Shown: positions 24,001 through 36,700, counted from the stretch's first letter. The stretch: DNA of 64,000 bases from Xylaria sp. FL1777 (GCA_022578965.1 MU400713.1:1-64000), one strand, 5' to 3'. Notes: generated by a model from the sequence alone, not told the origin. A program made the numbers and translations.

Positions 24001-26879
24001 TATTAAAAAAAACAACTTAATAAATAGCAAACTAAATAATAGCTTTATTACAACCGATTAAAACTTTATATAAAGCACCTTTTATAACATAAATAGTACT
24101 AAAGTTTTGTAGAGCTATATATTAAGCAGAAAGATTAACGTAAATATGTTTTAAGCTAATCGTTATAAGCTTTTAATTAAAAAAGCTGCTTTTTACTAAA
24201 CAAAAAGTAAAAAAAAACCTAAAAAACAAAAAAAAAAGCCTTTTATAAGTTAAACAATTAAAAAAATTCATTTAAATAACAACGAGTTTTTTACTTAGCT
24301 TAATACTAAAAATATATAAATAAACAATAATTTTTATAAGCAAAATATTTTATTAGAACTAAAAAGTTTTAATTGTTAAAAGCTTTAAAAAATTTAAGGA
24401 GCAAAACTTACAAAAAAAAGCTTAGAATTTAAAAAAATATAAGTTAAAAAGTTTAAGAACTTTTTAAATAAAAAAACAAATGTTACTTTTAAAAACTTTA
24501 TACTAAAAGTTCTAAAATACTTTAGTGTTTTTATTTAAACAATTGTTTAAATAAAAGCTAAGTTATATTTTAAAGCAATAAAAATGCTTAAGCTAATACT
24601 AAAAACAATACTATTATTTCTAAATAACCTTAGCAAAAGTTCAAATTAGCAAATTAAATTAAACATGCTATAACTTATTTTAAAGAAAAAAAGCAACAAG
24701 TTAAAATATAAGGCTTAACTAAAAACTTTATTGCAGAAAATTTTAACTTAAATAAACATAAAAAATGCTTTTTTTTATAAAAGCATAAATTCTTTAAAAA
24801 ATAATACAGAATTTTAATAGCTAGCAGTTAAAAAAGCACAAAAAAGTTTTTAGCTAATATTATAATTAGCTAGTTAACTTAATAAATATAAATTGCTAAG
24901 TAGTACTTATAAAACTAGCTTTTTATTAAACTATTTAGTAGTACAAATAAATAAAAGAATAAAATATAATAGTTTTATTATGTATATTTATATGCTTTAA
25001 TTTAGCTTTATAGCTGCTTTTTTTAATAAATAGTGCTATAAAATAATAAAAGTTCTTTGTAATTAAAACTAATAAAATAATCAAGTAATGTTGTTTTTTA
25101 CTTATATTGCTTTAGATTTTTAAACGTTAAAAAACAAGCTAAAGTTTAATAAAATGCTTTTTAAGATTTTAAACTAATATAATACTATATATCTGTTATT
25201 TAAAAATAACCTAAAAAAGCAAAAGTTACTAATTGTTATACTTATGCTGCTTTTAAAAAAAGTAGTATTTTTAACTAAACTTTAGCTTTGTGCTAATTTT
25301 ATGCTAGTAGTGCTAAAAAGAAAAAAAAAGCTTAAAAAGCTAATATAGCTAGCATTAATAGTTTTAAAAAGCGCTAACTAAATTTTTAACTCTTTTAAAA
25401 TAAAGATTTATAAAAAATATAACAATTATATTAGTAATAGCAGCTTAAATTTATCTAAAAAAATATTAAAGTACAAATTTTATAATAAAGAAAACTTAAG
25501 CTTAATAGATTATTTTAACTAAGAATACTTAAGCTTTTTAGATTTATGCTTTATATTAGTTTTGCTGCTAAAATTACAAAGTATTTTAGCTATATTTTTA
25601 AGCGTTATAAAGCTAAAAAAATATATATAGCTTTGCTTAAAGCTTACTATAAAAATAAAAAACAAAATTTATAAAGAAAATATTACTAGAATTATTAATT
25701 TTAAAGTGTAGTTTAGCATTATTATAAACTTATTTATTAATAAAAACAGCTTTATTACTAAAAATATAAATATAACCTAAAAAGGATTTAACTAGACTAA
25801 CAATTTAATTAAATATATAAAATGCTTAAAAACTACTATTTAAATAAATAAGAAGTTATTGCTTTTTTTGCTATATATAATTAGCAAAAAACAAGCTATT
25901 TATTTTTTATTGCTAGAAATAAACTTTATTATAAAGTTTTAAATAAGTTTATATTTTTAAAGCTTTTATATAATAGCTAATATAATACTTAAAACAAGCT
26001 AGATTATTATACTAGTAATAAACTATATTAAAAAATTAAGTTTAAAGGCTTAAGAACATTAGCAACTAAAAAACTAATATATATTTGCTAAACTATTAGC
26101 TTAGCAAATAAGCTACAAAAGGCACAAAAATACTGGACCTTAAATAAGAAATCTAACAATTAGCAAAAAAAGGCAAAAAAAAAATTAAAAAAACACAATT
26201 TAAAAAAGTATGCAAGTGCAAACTTTTAAAAAGATTAAAACTTATATAATAATATAATATTAGTAGCTTTTTTAATTTCTTTTATATAAGATATCAAACT
26301 TCTTAAAAATTTAGAAATATAAAACAATAAAAAAGTCTGCGCTATTTTTAATAATAATTAATTATTTAAAATACTTTTAGTTATAATAAAAAAAACGCTA
26401 AAGCAAGAAAATGCTAAAAGATTAACAATTATAAAAACTAAAAATCCTGCATATAAATTAAAAAGTAAATATAACTTAATTATAATTTTAACTTAAGCAC
26501 TATTAACTTTTTAAGCCTTAAAAATTAATAAATTAATAAGAAATAAAACAATAATTTTAAATATAATATATAAAACAAAAAATAAAAAGATTTATTTTAA
26601 AGATAATATGCTATTTAATAGCATTATTTTATCTAGATTTTATAAGTAAAAAAAGCAAGCTTTAAAAAAAACAAGCTATTACTTAGAAAATCTTACGCTA
26701 TTTTAACAAAATAGCATTTATTAAAACATATATTTATGTTTTAGTACTACTTTTAAAAAGATTTAATTAATTATTAAATAACTAGCTGTTTTTTTAAAAA
26801 AGCTTTATATAACTAATTTTACTTAGCAAAAAGCAGCATTACTAACTAAAATATAGTATTGTAAAAAAATAGCACTTTT
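21043..26879 (+). pseudogene. Element I gag/protease region, unreadable relic
   Basis: This 5.8-kb stretch between the 5' LTR and reverse transcriptase should hold the primer-binding site, gag and protease. Plus-strand patches read as Lys/Leu/Gln-rich protein once stops are treated as mutated Gln or Trp codons, for example about 23.9-24.7 kb and 25.2-25.6 kb. I could not place a zinc knuckle or a D-S/T-G protease motif with confidence. The length exceeds a usual gag-protease segment, so another nested fragment is possible. Confidence 0.4.
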
Positions 26880-27700
26880 TTAAGACTTTTCTGAAATAAA
26901 AAGAATACATAATAAAATCTTTTTTCTTTATAAAATTAAAACAGTTTTTTATAAAGTATAGTAAGTTTATAGCATTTCGATTTTTAAACTTTTAAAAAAT
27001 ATTACTATAAAGGTTTTAAAAACTTGATTTAAGCATAGCGTTCTTAAAAAAGCTTACAGTTTATATTGCAACGCTTGGTTTTTAGTACAAAAAAAAAGTA
27101 AAAAGGTTTAATTAATTAATTTAGCTACAAAAATAAACGTAGTTATTATACGCAATGCTAATTTTTCTTAAAGCTATAATAAGTTCTTTAAAAAGTTTAT
27201 AATATATAAAATAATTTTTATAGTTAATTTATTTTTAAGATATAATTAAATATTACTTTTTATTTTTAGCTAAGTAATAACTGCTTTTTTTATATTAATA
27301 GGCTTTCTTTAAATAATTACTTTTTTACAAAAAGCAATAAATTTAGTAGCTTAATTTCTAAAAGTATTATTAAGAGTTTTATATAACATATTACTAATAA
27401 AATGCAAACTTTTCTTTAATAATATAATAGTTAAAAAACTTACTACTAAGTATAATAATTATAAAGTTGCTTTAAAAATTAAGCAGTTTATATTAAAGCA
27501 TTTTAAGAATTTTAATGCTATACTGCTTAATTTTAAGCTAGCTAGAATTATAGCTAGCATACTTAAAAACAAATAAGCAAAACGAACAACTAAAATAGTT
27601 AGCTATATATATAGCACTAATAGCAAAAGCTCAATAAAAGCAAAAGTAATGAAAATTTTTGAGTAAAAAACTTGCAAAAACATTACAAAAGTATAGTTTT
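26880..27700 (+). pseudogene. Element I reverse transcriptase relic
   Basis: In the plus frame running through 27116-27135 the translation follows the Ty3/gypsy RT palm and fingers. Visible parts, in order, are a CNAWFLVQKKSKK-like block (N-P-W-F-L-V-x-K-K-x-G-K in the family, about 27065-27105) and LINLATKINVV (R-L-I-N-x-A-T-x-I-N). Next come a degraded S-G-Y-D-Q segment and a T-A-F block. An AINLVA segment then stands where A-T-N-S-V-A-Q-F is expected. The catalytic block reads FFNNIIVKK (27411-27440), where the family has F-x-D-D-I-x-V-K-G. Both catalytic Asp read as Asn. Then TTKYNN and IVSYI (I-V-G-Y) follow. Stops replace Gln or Trp. It is clearly non-functional. Confidence 0.85.
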
Positions 27701-27839
27701 TCTTAAGAATAATAATATACTACTAGATATAGATATAAAGGTATATTATAATTATAAAACTATTAACGGTTTTATTACGGAAAAATAAGCTGTTTTACTT
27801 TAAAAAACCGCAGAAAAAAGCTATAAAAAAGCTTTAAAA

Positions 27840-28270
27840 AGCTATTATAATAGCTTTTATTCTTATTACTTTTAATTATATAGAAGGACTTATTTAGCTA
27901 AAAATAAATGCTTTTAAAACTAGCTAAAGCGTTATTTTATGCTAAAAAGTTAATAAAGCTATTAAACTAGCAAAATATAAGTTTAGAACATAAAAAAGCT
28001 TTAAAAAAAAATATAATATTATAAAGCTAAAAAGGCTTGCTATTGTTAAAACTCTTTAAAAGTTACAAAACTATTTCTATAGAATTACGTTTTATTTAAA
28101 AACTAATGCAAAAGTTTTTATAGCATAGCTAAATAATGGATTTTTAGCATTGCTAAATACTTAATTAATAAAATAAATAGCATATATAAAAACCTTTAAT
28201 TTTATACTTTATTATATGCTAGAAAAAAAACATATAGCTGTTAATAAGCTTTTTAAAAAACTTCTTAAGT
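27840..28270 (+). pseudogene. Element I RNase H and connection relic
   Basis: This continues the RT frame. Around 27900-27950, INAFKTS-stop-SVIL matches the RNase H start V-D-A-S-x-x-G-W-G-A-V-L, with Asp to Asn and Trp to stop. RITFYLKTNA (from about 28078) matches the R-F-x-L-E-T-D-A block. The following IAYIKTFNFILYYM...KKHIAVNKL matches the family's tail W-I-R-L-F-D-F-x-x-x-H-x-x-G-x-K-H-x-A-A-D. Acidic catalytic residues are lost. Confidence 0.82.
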
Positions 28271-28639
28271 TATTAAATAAGTTAAATAATTATTAAAAAA
28301 AAAATATAAAAAATTTTATTAATTTTTAACTATATATAATAGCTATTATTATTACGTATAAAGAATTAAGCAATTAACTAGTTAAAAGCTTAGTATATTA
28401 AAAAATAAAACCTTTGTTATACTTAAAAGAAAATTAAAGCAAAGAAAGCAAGCAAATTACTAAGTATTTTGTTTTTAAGCAAGTTTTAAAAGAACTTATA
28501 ACAAAGAAAAAGCAGAGTTACTTTAAAAAAGAAGCTTTTAAATTTTTTGTTAACAAGTTTATTTTTTAAAAAAAAGCAAAGTTTAAAAAAATGCTAAAAA
28601 GGATTATTAACAATAAAAAGACCTAAAAAGCTTTTATTA

Positions 28640-29200
28640 AAAAAAACTATAAAAAGATAACTTATAAAGGCCAAATATTTATAACTTAACGAATAACTTA
28701 AGAATATTACTAAAAAGGCCTTTATTAAAATATTTATGTTGTAATTGTTAGTTGCTTTAATTGCTAAAAATCTACAAATAGCAAAAGAACTAAAGAATAC
28801 TGTTTTAATTACTTTTTGGATTTTTTAGTTTCTTAAGTTATAAATATATAAACTATATTATTAAGCAACAAATTTAAAGCTATTATAAAAGCAAAATACA
28901 AAATAACAACTTATTTAAAAGCTAAACTTTTAAAATACATAAATTTTCTAAAAATATTTAAATTCATTAAAGAAAAAATCATGTTTTAGTATAAAGTTCC
29001 TATAAAAATTAAGTGTAATAATAGCTTTAAATTTAAAAAAAAAATAAAAAACGCAGTAAATATTTTAAGCTATAAAATAAACTATGGTTTAGCTTACTAT
29101 TTTTAAGCTTAAAGCCTTATTAAAAAAGGCTATAAGCTAATAAAAAAAAGCTTTATATAAATAACAAATAAAACTAGAAAAAATTAGCTAAAATACTTAA
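28640..29200 (+). pseudogene. Element I integrase core relic
   Basis: On the plus strand the frame reads a PIKIKCNNS block near 29000-29025, where integrases have I-x-x-D-x-G-x-E-N/F. At 29092-29140 it reads AYYF then A..LIKKGYKLI, matching A-Y-H-P-Q-x-x-G-x-I-E-R-G-H-x-x-I with His to Tyr and Glu to Lys. These changes are single transitions. The zinc-binding HHCC domain upstream (about 28.6-28.75 kb) is too altered to place. The reading continues in a Lys-rich style to about 29.96 kb, likely the integrase C-terminus. Confidence 0.78.
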
Positions 29201-29999
29201 ACTTAGTAGTATAAGCAAATTGTACTTTTATATGCTACTATAACTACAGCTTATATAAGCTAGTATATAAAAAAATGCTAATTCTGCTAGTAAAAAATGT
29301 AATACTAACATAAAAAATAATTAAGTAGTAAAATATTGCTTTTTATAAAGATTTTATTAAAGCTAAAGTTAAGCAGCTAAAACGCTGCAACTAGGATGTT
29401 ATAAAGGTTAAAGCAATTATAACTAAAAAAAAAAAATTAGCTATAAAAGCTAGATCTTAAAAAAACGCCTATAAAATTAAGCAACTACTTAAAAAAAGCT
29501 CTTTTGTTCTTTTTTATAATATTATGCTTTCAATAAATAAGTCTAACAATAAAAAGCTGCTATATAAATAGATTAGCTTTTATAAAGTTAAAAAAAATAT
29601 TAATTATAAGCAATACTAATTAGCAAAACTAACTAGCAAAAAATTAAGAAAGTTATTTTTTTCTGAAAAATTAAAGCAATTTATACAAAATAACTAAAAG
29701 TACTAAAAACTAAAGAATTTTAACTTTAATATATAGATTATTAGTACTATAGCTATTTATTAAAAACTAAACTAAAACAATAAAGCTTTTAACGATTAAA
29801 GCTATAGCAGTTAAGCTGCAAAAAATAAAAAAAATATAATAAGTTATAAAAGCTTTCTAAGTTTATAAAAGCTGCAGCACAATCTTTAGCGCTTTAAACA
29901 TCTTAAGTACTAAAAAATATAATAGCTTACTTTATTTTTTTAGCTACTATACTACAAAGCGCCTTAAAAAGTAATAACTAACAAAAGCTAAAGCAACAG

Positions 30000-32900
30000 A
30001 TTTTTTTTTCTTTTACTTTTTGTTTTTTTACTAATTGTTTTGTTTTTTATTTTTACTAATTATACAAGTTTATATAATTAAATTATAATATATAAAACTA
30101 TTTTTTTTTGCTTAAAACTAAGCATGTTTTTTATAGCTTTCTTTTTATTAGTTTTATATTTGTTAGTTTTACAGCAGCTAGTTTGTTAGCACTTTTTTTA
30201 CTATTACGCTAAAAATATAAGTTTTTATTTTATTTTAACGTTTTTTAAATAGCTAAGCAGCTTAGTTCTAATATAAATTGTTATTGCTTTTTTTTAAAAA
30301 TGCATAAAAACAAAGAAAACAGAAGTAAAAATTGCTTATTAGTTTTAACTACTTAAGTTTATTTTACTGCACTAACGCTTGCACATAAGTTTTTTTACTT
30401 TTAATTGCTTTATTACTTTTATTTAAAATTAAACAGCTTTTTTTGCTTTTAGTTTAAACTATTTAATACTTAATAAAGACTTTAGAACTGCTAAAAAGCA
30501 AAGAATATTATTATTATACCTTAAAAAGTTACTAGTTTATATTTTATACGCTTAAATTACTAGCAATAACTTAAAGCTGCTATTAAGCAATAATAAGCAT
30601 TTAATAAAACAACAAACGCTTAAACAAAGTTTAAAGCAAGCTTAGCAAAAATAAAACTTTACTACAAAAAATTAAGCAGAATTATTTAATTATATAGAGC
30701 TAAAAAAATAAAAACTAAAAAAAAAACAGAAAAAAATTTAACGATCTAATATTAATAATTCTTATTTTATATATTTTTAATTTTTTTATTGCAGAAGTTT
30801 TATATATTTGCTTTTATAAATGTTGCAACTTAACTTCTTATATAATAACTATTTTTTTTTTATTTATTACGCTTAAAAAAAAATTTACAAGCTATATAAT
30901 AAAAAAAAATAATCGCAAATTATATTAAAAAAAACATTGCTATATAAGCAGATTATTTAATTCTTCTATTTTATTTTACTTTATATAACTTATTTGATTT
31001 ATTTTTTAGCTATTTTTTTAAATATTTAGGCGTTATACTAATCTTTTAAGCAATACTAAATTATTACTTATTAATATTACTTTTAATAAGCTAAGCAACA
31101 AAATTAGCTTAAAAAAAACGCTTTAACCTGCGTTTTAATTTAGTTTTTTTTTTAGTTAAGCAAACAAAAATATCTTTAGTTAGAATTATTTATTCTTTAA
31201 AGTTTTTAAGCATAAAATCTTTTTTAACTACTACAGTTATTATATTAGCTCTAAGATATTTAGCTATATTACTTTTAAACTTATAAAATAAACAGTTTTA
31301 TAACTAAATAATGAACGTATAATTAATATACGTACTAAACCTTTATTTTAAAATAGTGCAGCAAAAAAAAAAAAAATAAAGCCTTATATATTTTTTACTT
31401 TTAGCTATTATTAATAACTGTTTGCAATGCTTACAAAGTATAGCATTTTATATTTTAAACAGCTATATAAATATAGCTATAAGTTAACAAAAGTTATAAA
31501 AAATCTAATACATATATTTGCTTTAAAGACTACCTTTAGTTGCTTTTATATATAATAAGCAAAATTTTAAATGCTTTTGCTTTTTTATTTAGCTAAAGCT
31601 AGCTTAAATATATTAATTTACATAATATATACAAAAAAAATCATAACTAACTTTTTATTAAACATATTTGCTGCTAATATTATTACTAAGAATTTTGATC
31701 TATAAATAGCTTAGTGCTTAATTATATAAAACAAAAAAAGTTAGCTAAATAAAAAAAACAAGATCTAAAAAAAAAAAAAGCATATATATTTTGCTATTTA
31801 TTAGTAAACTTAACTTTTTAAATATTATAAGTATAACTATTTATTAGCTAAGCAATATTAATTTCCTAAATATTAATTAACTGTTATAATGCTTTTTAAT
31901 TGTTTAAAACTTTATTAATAATACAAAAATCGTTTTTTAAGTGCTTAATTAAGCAAGCATTAATTATGCTACTTAAAAACAAAGACTTTATAATAAAAGC
32001 GTAATCTAAGCAATCTAAAGATTTAAGCATTAAAGAAAAAGATTGCAGAAAAGATCTAAGCTTTAGAACTACTTAAAAAAAAACAGATTAAAAAAAAAAA
32101 CAAGCTTTTTTTTTATATTTACTAAAGCTTAAGTTACTTACTTTACTATTAGTAGCAATAAATATTTAAAAAAAGTAAGTTATAAGTATATTAAAAAGAA
32201 GTTAAAAAATAACTACTTAGCTAACTAAGATTACTTTATTTGCTTATTTTTTAATTAATACTAGCATAAATATATAAAGAATAATTATTATAAAAGCATT
32301 TAGCAATTAATAATTTATTTTAGCAATAAAATAATTAATCAATAAATTAAAAATAGTATAATAAGTTTATAAAAAAAAGGTATACTAGTTTAAAAATATA
32401 TATTTTAGCTTTTTTTTTATTATATTTGCTTTACTAAACTTTTTACTTATATTTAACTTTGCTATTTTATTTACTTAATAAGTTTTAACTCCTTATATTT
32501 AGCATAAATGCTTTTAGTATTTATATTTAAAAGATTTTGCAATTACTAAAAAGTAATAATTTAAATTAGCAATTAAAAATATTAAACTATATAAAGCAAG
32601 CAATATTAACATTAATATTTGCATTTTATACTTTTTATACTATTTGCTTTTATACTTTTAACTTATATTAAAATTTCTAATTTGCTTGCATTTTTTACTA
32701 AATTGTAAAACATAACAAAAGTATATATACGCTTAAATATTATTAAGAATTACTTTTATTATATGCATACGCTTTTAATTATTACATTTTTTATTTTTAA
32801 AAAAGTTACTAATACTATAGATTAACTAAAGATAAAAGCATTTTTTCTTGAAAGTTTTGCAGAGCTAACACTTAATACTAAAACGTACAAATAACTAGCA

Positions 32901-33142
32901 TAAAAAATAGCAAACTTTAAAAAAAAAGCAAAAAAAAAAAAAAATAAGCATGTATATATAAACCTAACTGCTAGTTATAAAAAGCTTTTTTTTAAGAACT
33001 AATAGCTTTTTAAAAACAGCTTTAAAAAAAAGCTAATAATTATTAAAAATTTAAAGTATAAAAAATATTTAGCTTGCTAGCTTTTTTTATAAATTAAAGA
33101 ACTAAATATAAAAAATATTTAGCTAAAAAACATATTGCTTTT
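30000..33142. other. Element I post-pol region, unidentified
   Basis: A pyrimidine-rich stretch (about 30000-30060) follows the end of pol. After it comes sequence that reads in places as protein on the plus strand, for example about 30.5-30.7 kb and 31.9-32.2 kb, but I cannot assign a family. Ordinary gypsy elements end shortly after integrase, so this is extra cargo, another nested relic, or a long untranslated region. Confidence 0.4.
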
Positions 33143-33742
33143 TTTAGTTAATGTTTTTTTAAAGTCCATTTTAGAGTTTTATTTTATACAAAAAGAAATA
33201 ACCTCTATAAAAAGTTTATTTTTTGAAAACCTAAAAAAAAAAAAAAAGTAGTACTAAAAAAGCACTTTAGCTATACGTTTTCTAAAAATAGCAAAACTTG
33301 TTAAAACTTATTTTTAAACTTAGTTTAATAAATATAAAAGAAAGCAATATACTTAATATATAAAAAGTATTATAATAAAAAAGCGTTAAAATATTAGTAG
33401 TTTATATTATACGTAATCTTAATAAAAGTTCTTTATATTTTTAACTTATTGCTTAATAAAAAAGCGCTTAATTTTTAAAGAAAAGCTTTTATAGCATATT
33501 TTACTGCATAAAACTGCTTAGTAAACATAAATAAAACGCTATTTTATATGTTTAAACTAAAGATTAAATATTTAAAAGCATTTCTACAAGCTGCAAACTA
33601 AATGTTAGGATTTATAGCTATAAAAAGTTCTATAATATTAATATAGTATTTATTTAAAATTAAAGAACACTGCAAAAATAACAATTTTTGCTTTAATAAG
33701 TTTAACGTTATGTTTATAAAAAATTTAATAGTTTTAGCAATA
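33143..33742 (+). pseudogene. Extra ORF relic of element I, 5' segment
   Basis: A plus-strand frame (through ATG at 33602) reads as protein up to the junction with element II: MLGFIAIKSSIILI, a stop, then YLFKIKEHCKNNNFCFNKFN and on. It has Phe/Cys/His residues unlike the surrounding background and only scattered transition-type stops. Removing element II with one target duplication takes out 7707 bp, a multiple of three, so the same frame continues at 41450. I do not recognise the product. It is not RT, RNase H or integrase. Confidence 0.45.
33738..33742. repeat. Target-site duplication of element II, left
   Basis: CAATA directly precedes the left LTR and is repeated exactly at 41445-41449 directly after the right LTR. 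Five bases is the usual duplication for Ty3/gypsy integrases. Confidence 0.88.
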
Positions 33743-34236
33743 TATAATAGACCTGTTATACATTAATATAATGGGTTCGCTTTTGGGGTTTTAATTTGTA
33801 AGTAATAATAAGATCTTTAACAGTAGTCCGTTAAGGAAGTTTTCGGAGTACTTTTACTATTGTGCATTAATAAAGGTCTTAAAAAATTAAAAGTAATAAA
33901 TGTATTAATGCTTAGTAGTTATAAAAAAATTAATAACTAAAAAACTAAAACTAAGTAAGTAATTAAATATAAGAAATGCATAATTATATAAATAAAAAAA
34001 AAGTAAAAAAAATAGTAACTTTTTTTAAATTACTGCAAGTTTAGTAAGCACTAAATTACTGTAAGCTTAGTAAACTTTAGATTACTATAAGCTTAATAAG
34101 CTTTAAATTATTGTAAGCTTAGTAAGCTAAGTAAGTTATTATATAACTTTAGCTTTAGTTAGCAAAAAAAAAGTGCAAAGTATATATAAAAGCATTAAGC
34201 TGCTTTAAAGGCTACTTCTGTGCTAATTTTATAACA
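33743..34236 (-). repeat. 3' LTR of element II
   Basis: The LTR is 494 bp, collinear without gaps with 40951-41444. On the plus strand it begins TATAATAGACCTGTTA (the other copy has TGTAACAAATCTGTTA) and ends TATAACA against CGTAACA. Its left part keeps G+C lost in the other LTR, such as GGGTTCGCTTTTGGGG and TTTTCGGAGTAC. Its right end is more mutated. Confidence 0.93.
34024..34135. repeat. 26-bp tandem repeats within LTR
   Basis: Four units of about 25-26 bp of the form AAATTACTGTAAGCTTAGTAAGC lie inside the LTR and recur at the same place in the other LTR. They might be an enhancer-like array. Units differ only by transitions. Confidence 0.8.
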
Positions 34237-34238
34237 TT

Positions 34239-34252
34239 ATTTCTTTTTTTTT
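34239..34252 (-). promoter_or_regulatory. Polypurine tract of element II
   Basis: On the minus strand this reads as an A/G-only run (AAAAAAAAGAA) immediately before the 3' LTR. That is the expected position and composition for the plus-strand DNA primer of an LTR retrotransposon. It supports the minus orientation. Confidence 0.6.
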
Positions 34253-34399
34253 AAAATTGTTGTTTTAACAATTTTCCGTAAATATTTTTTCTTTCTTTTT
34301 TTTTTATATGTTATAATATTAAAGCGCATTAAAAAAACTAACTGCTTATTTAAAACAAAGCAAAAACTTATTTTTGCTTTCTTTATTAATTCTATTAGC

Positions 34400-34870
34400 T
34401 ATGAAGTTATGCTTTACTTTTGCTGCTTTAATTAGTTATTAACGTACAAAATAACAAATAATATGTTTTGTTGTTTTAAATGCGTATGCGCTAGTTGTTC
34501 TTGCAATAAATTAGAAGTCTTGATTAACTTAATTAACAATATAATTTCCGAACACTGTTGTTTTAAGAAAAAAAAGAAGCAAGCAAAGCAATAGTTATTT
34601 CTAGTTCAGGAAGAATTAAAACAAGCTTAAAATAGCTTTAACTTTGTTTTAAGCAAATTAGCTTAGCTTTATATACAGAAACGTTTTCTAAAAGCAAAAA
34701 GTATTAAAATAGTTTAATAAGAGCTTTAGTTCTTAAATAAACTAAACAAAATAAAACGTATTAAAAAGGAATAAAAAGCGCTAGCAGAAAAGCAAAAACA
34801 ACAAAAAAAGCAAGCTAAAGCAGCGCAAGCTGCTTTGTTTAAGTTTAATTAAGATTTCTTAAGCGTTTCC
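34400..34870 (+). pseudogene. Accessory Cys-rich coiled-coil ORF, antisense in element II
   Basis: A plus-strand frame, opposite to gag-pol, reads as protein between the integrase end and the 3' LTR. The first part has two cysteine groups: a CC near 34417, then CC, C.C and C.C in FCCFKCVCASCSCNK (34466-34510). A basic stretch follows, then Glu/Gln/Lys-rich sequence with LVQEELKQA, QKRFLKAKS and ALAEKQKQQKKQAKAAQAA (to about 34845), which looks like coiled coil. At least seven stops interrupt it, all explainable as transitions from Gln or Trp codons. From memory, fungal gypsy elements often carry such a Cys-cluster plus coiled-coil ORF. The function is unknown. It could be a nucleic-acid-binding accessory protein. 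Confidence 0.6.
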
Positions 34871-35479
34871 TTTAAGGTTAACTTTTTTTTTTTAGTTTTA
34901 AGCAGTTAAAATATTAGTAGTAAAACTAATTTATAACCACTTTAGCAATTTTTAAATATTTTTTAGGTTCCTAAGTATTATTAGTATATAAGTATTTTTT
35001 TTATTTAATAAAATATTTTAGGTTATTGTTATTTTAATAGAAATTTAGTATATTTTTAACCTTATAAATATTCTGATTTGTTTTTATTTTTAGTTATGTT
35101 TTAATAAGTGTTTTAATAAGTGCTAGTTTTAATAAAAAAATATAAAAAATAAAATAAATTTGCATATTTTTTTAGTAATAATAGTTTATAGTTAATAAAT
35201 AAAATAACTTTTTTAATCTTAAAAAAGCTAAGTTTCTTAAATTTTAATTTATTGCTTAGTTGTTTTGTTTTAATTTAAGAAATATTAATGTTTGCATTTT
35301 GTTTTTGTTATAATAAATAAACTTTGTTTCTTTTTTTAAAGGTTAGTTTTTTAGTTTATTTTTTGTTATAGTATATTAACATTTGTTGTTATAAAAACTA
35401 AAAATATAATTATAGTTTAGCTTATAGCGTTTTAATTTTTGTTGCAATAGTTTTTGCTTAAAGTGCTATAGTTAAAATA

Positions 35480-36160
35480 ACAAGTGCTTTTATTAATGTT
35501 TTTTTTTGTTTTTTAGTAATTGCTTGCTGTTTATAAATAGCTTTATGCAAAAATATATTTATATCTTTGTTTGTTAATATGTTATATAAAATCTATACTA
35601 TTAATAATAGTTTTACTTAATTGTTTTATTAGTAATTAATATAACTTTATAAGTATTATTTTAATATTTAGTTTAGTTTTTTTGTTTGTTTATTTATTTA
35701 TAAGTAGTAAGCAGTTAAAAACTTTAGTTTAACACTAATAAGTTTAAAAAAACTAGTTTTAAACTTAAAAGTAAACAATTTATTTTTATTTAAAATAATT
35801 TTTTTTAGTAGTTTATGCTTATTTAAATATTAGCATATAAAAGCGTATATAAATTGTTTAGCTATTATATTTTCTTTAAACAGTAAAAAGTAAGCATACT
35901 TAGTAAATCTATTAATAATAACCTATATTTTATTGTATTATACTTTTATAACTAAATTAGTTAATAGAAGTAATACTATAATAAAATCTTAAGCAATAGT
36001 GTGCTATGCTTATTTAAGTATTTATATAAGTTATAGCAGTTTATAAAGCTTATATTAAGCTACTTTAGCTTTATTATAAATATTGCACTTTTTTATAATA
36101 GATTTAACTATGTTTTATAGTTTTAAAAAGTTGTACTTTTTTTATAATTATTAAACTATT
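35480..36160 (-). pseudogene. Element II integrase relic
   Basis: The minus strand reads the end of the zinc-binding domain near 36050-36150: VKSIIKKCNIYNKAK, where the family has C-x-x-C-x-x-x-K and the second Cys is now Tyr. It then reads stop-DFI, VIINRFTKYAYFL (V-V-V-D-R-F-T-K-x-A-H-F, about 35880-35930), IISNKN (I-I-S-D-R-G/D) and AYYL-stop-INKQTKKLNQ (F/Y-H-P-x-T-D-G-Q-T-E-R-V-N, about 35690-35745). The catalytic Asp residues read Asn, and the Glu side is also altered. Then YLQSYINY-like sequence follows (family A-Y-V-N-Y). All changes fit transitions. Confidence 0.85.
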
Positions 36161-36589
36161 TTTATTGCTTTTTAGTGTTTATATAATAAATGTTCGTAAA
36201 ATTCTTTAATAAACTTGTTTTGTAAAAATTCTAGTAAATAAACCTTATATTTATATATTAGCTTATTATTTTTCGATTTTTTGTATTTTTATAGTTATAT
36301 TAACTCTTTTAAGTTATAAGCTTATTATAGCTATATATTCGTAAAGTTCTTAAGTATAACTTTAATTTTTAAGCTTTTATTTCCTTAAAGATATAATACT
36401 TAAATGTTTTTTTTTAAAACTTTAAATCTTTTTTAACTTTGTTAGCTAAGTATGTTTGCTTAAATGTTTTTTTTTTTCTTAATATAACATATTTTAAAGT
36501 TAAATTTAAAAAAAAAAACCATTTAATTTTTATGTTGTTTAGTAATCTTTTATATAGTTATAAATTTTATTAAGTTTTAATAATTTAAA

Positions 36590-36700
36590 TAAATCTTAAT
36601 TAGCTTTATAATTTTTATAAAAAACAGTTTTTATTTTTTAAGTGCTATAATAATTGCAAGTAATTCTTTGTTATATATAAAGTATTGTAATGCTACGTTT
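36590..36700 (-). pseudogene. Element II RNase H relic
   Basis: On the minus strand IYNKELLAIIIALKK (36637-36684) matches the strongly conserved Y-x-K-E-L-L-A-I-V-x-A-L-x-x-W block of Ty3/gypsy RNase H. The Trp codon is a stop. It lies between RT and integrase as expected. Confidence 0.82.
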
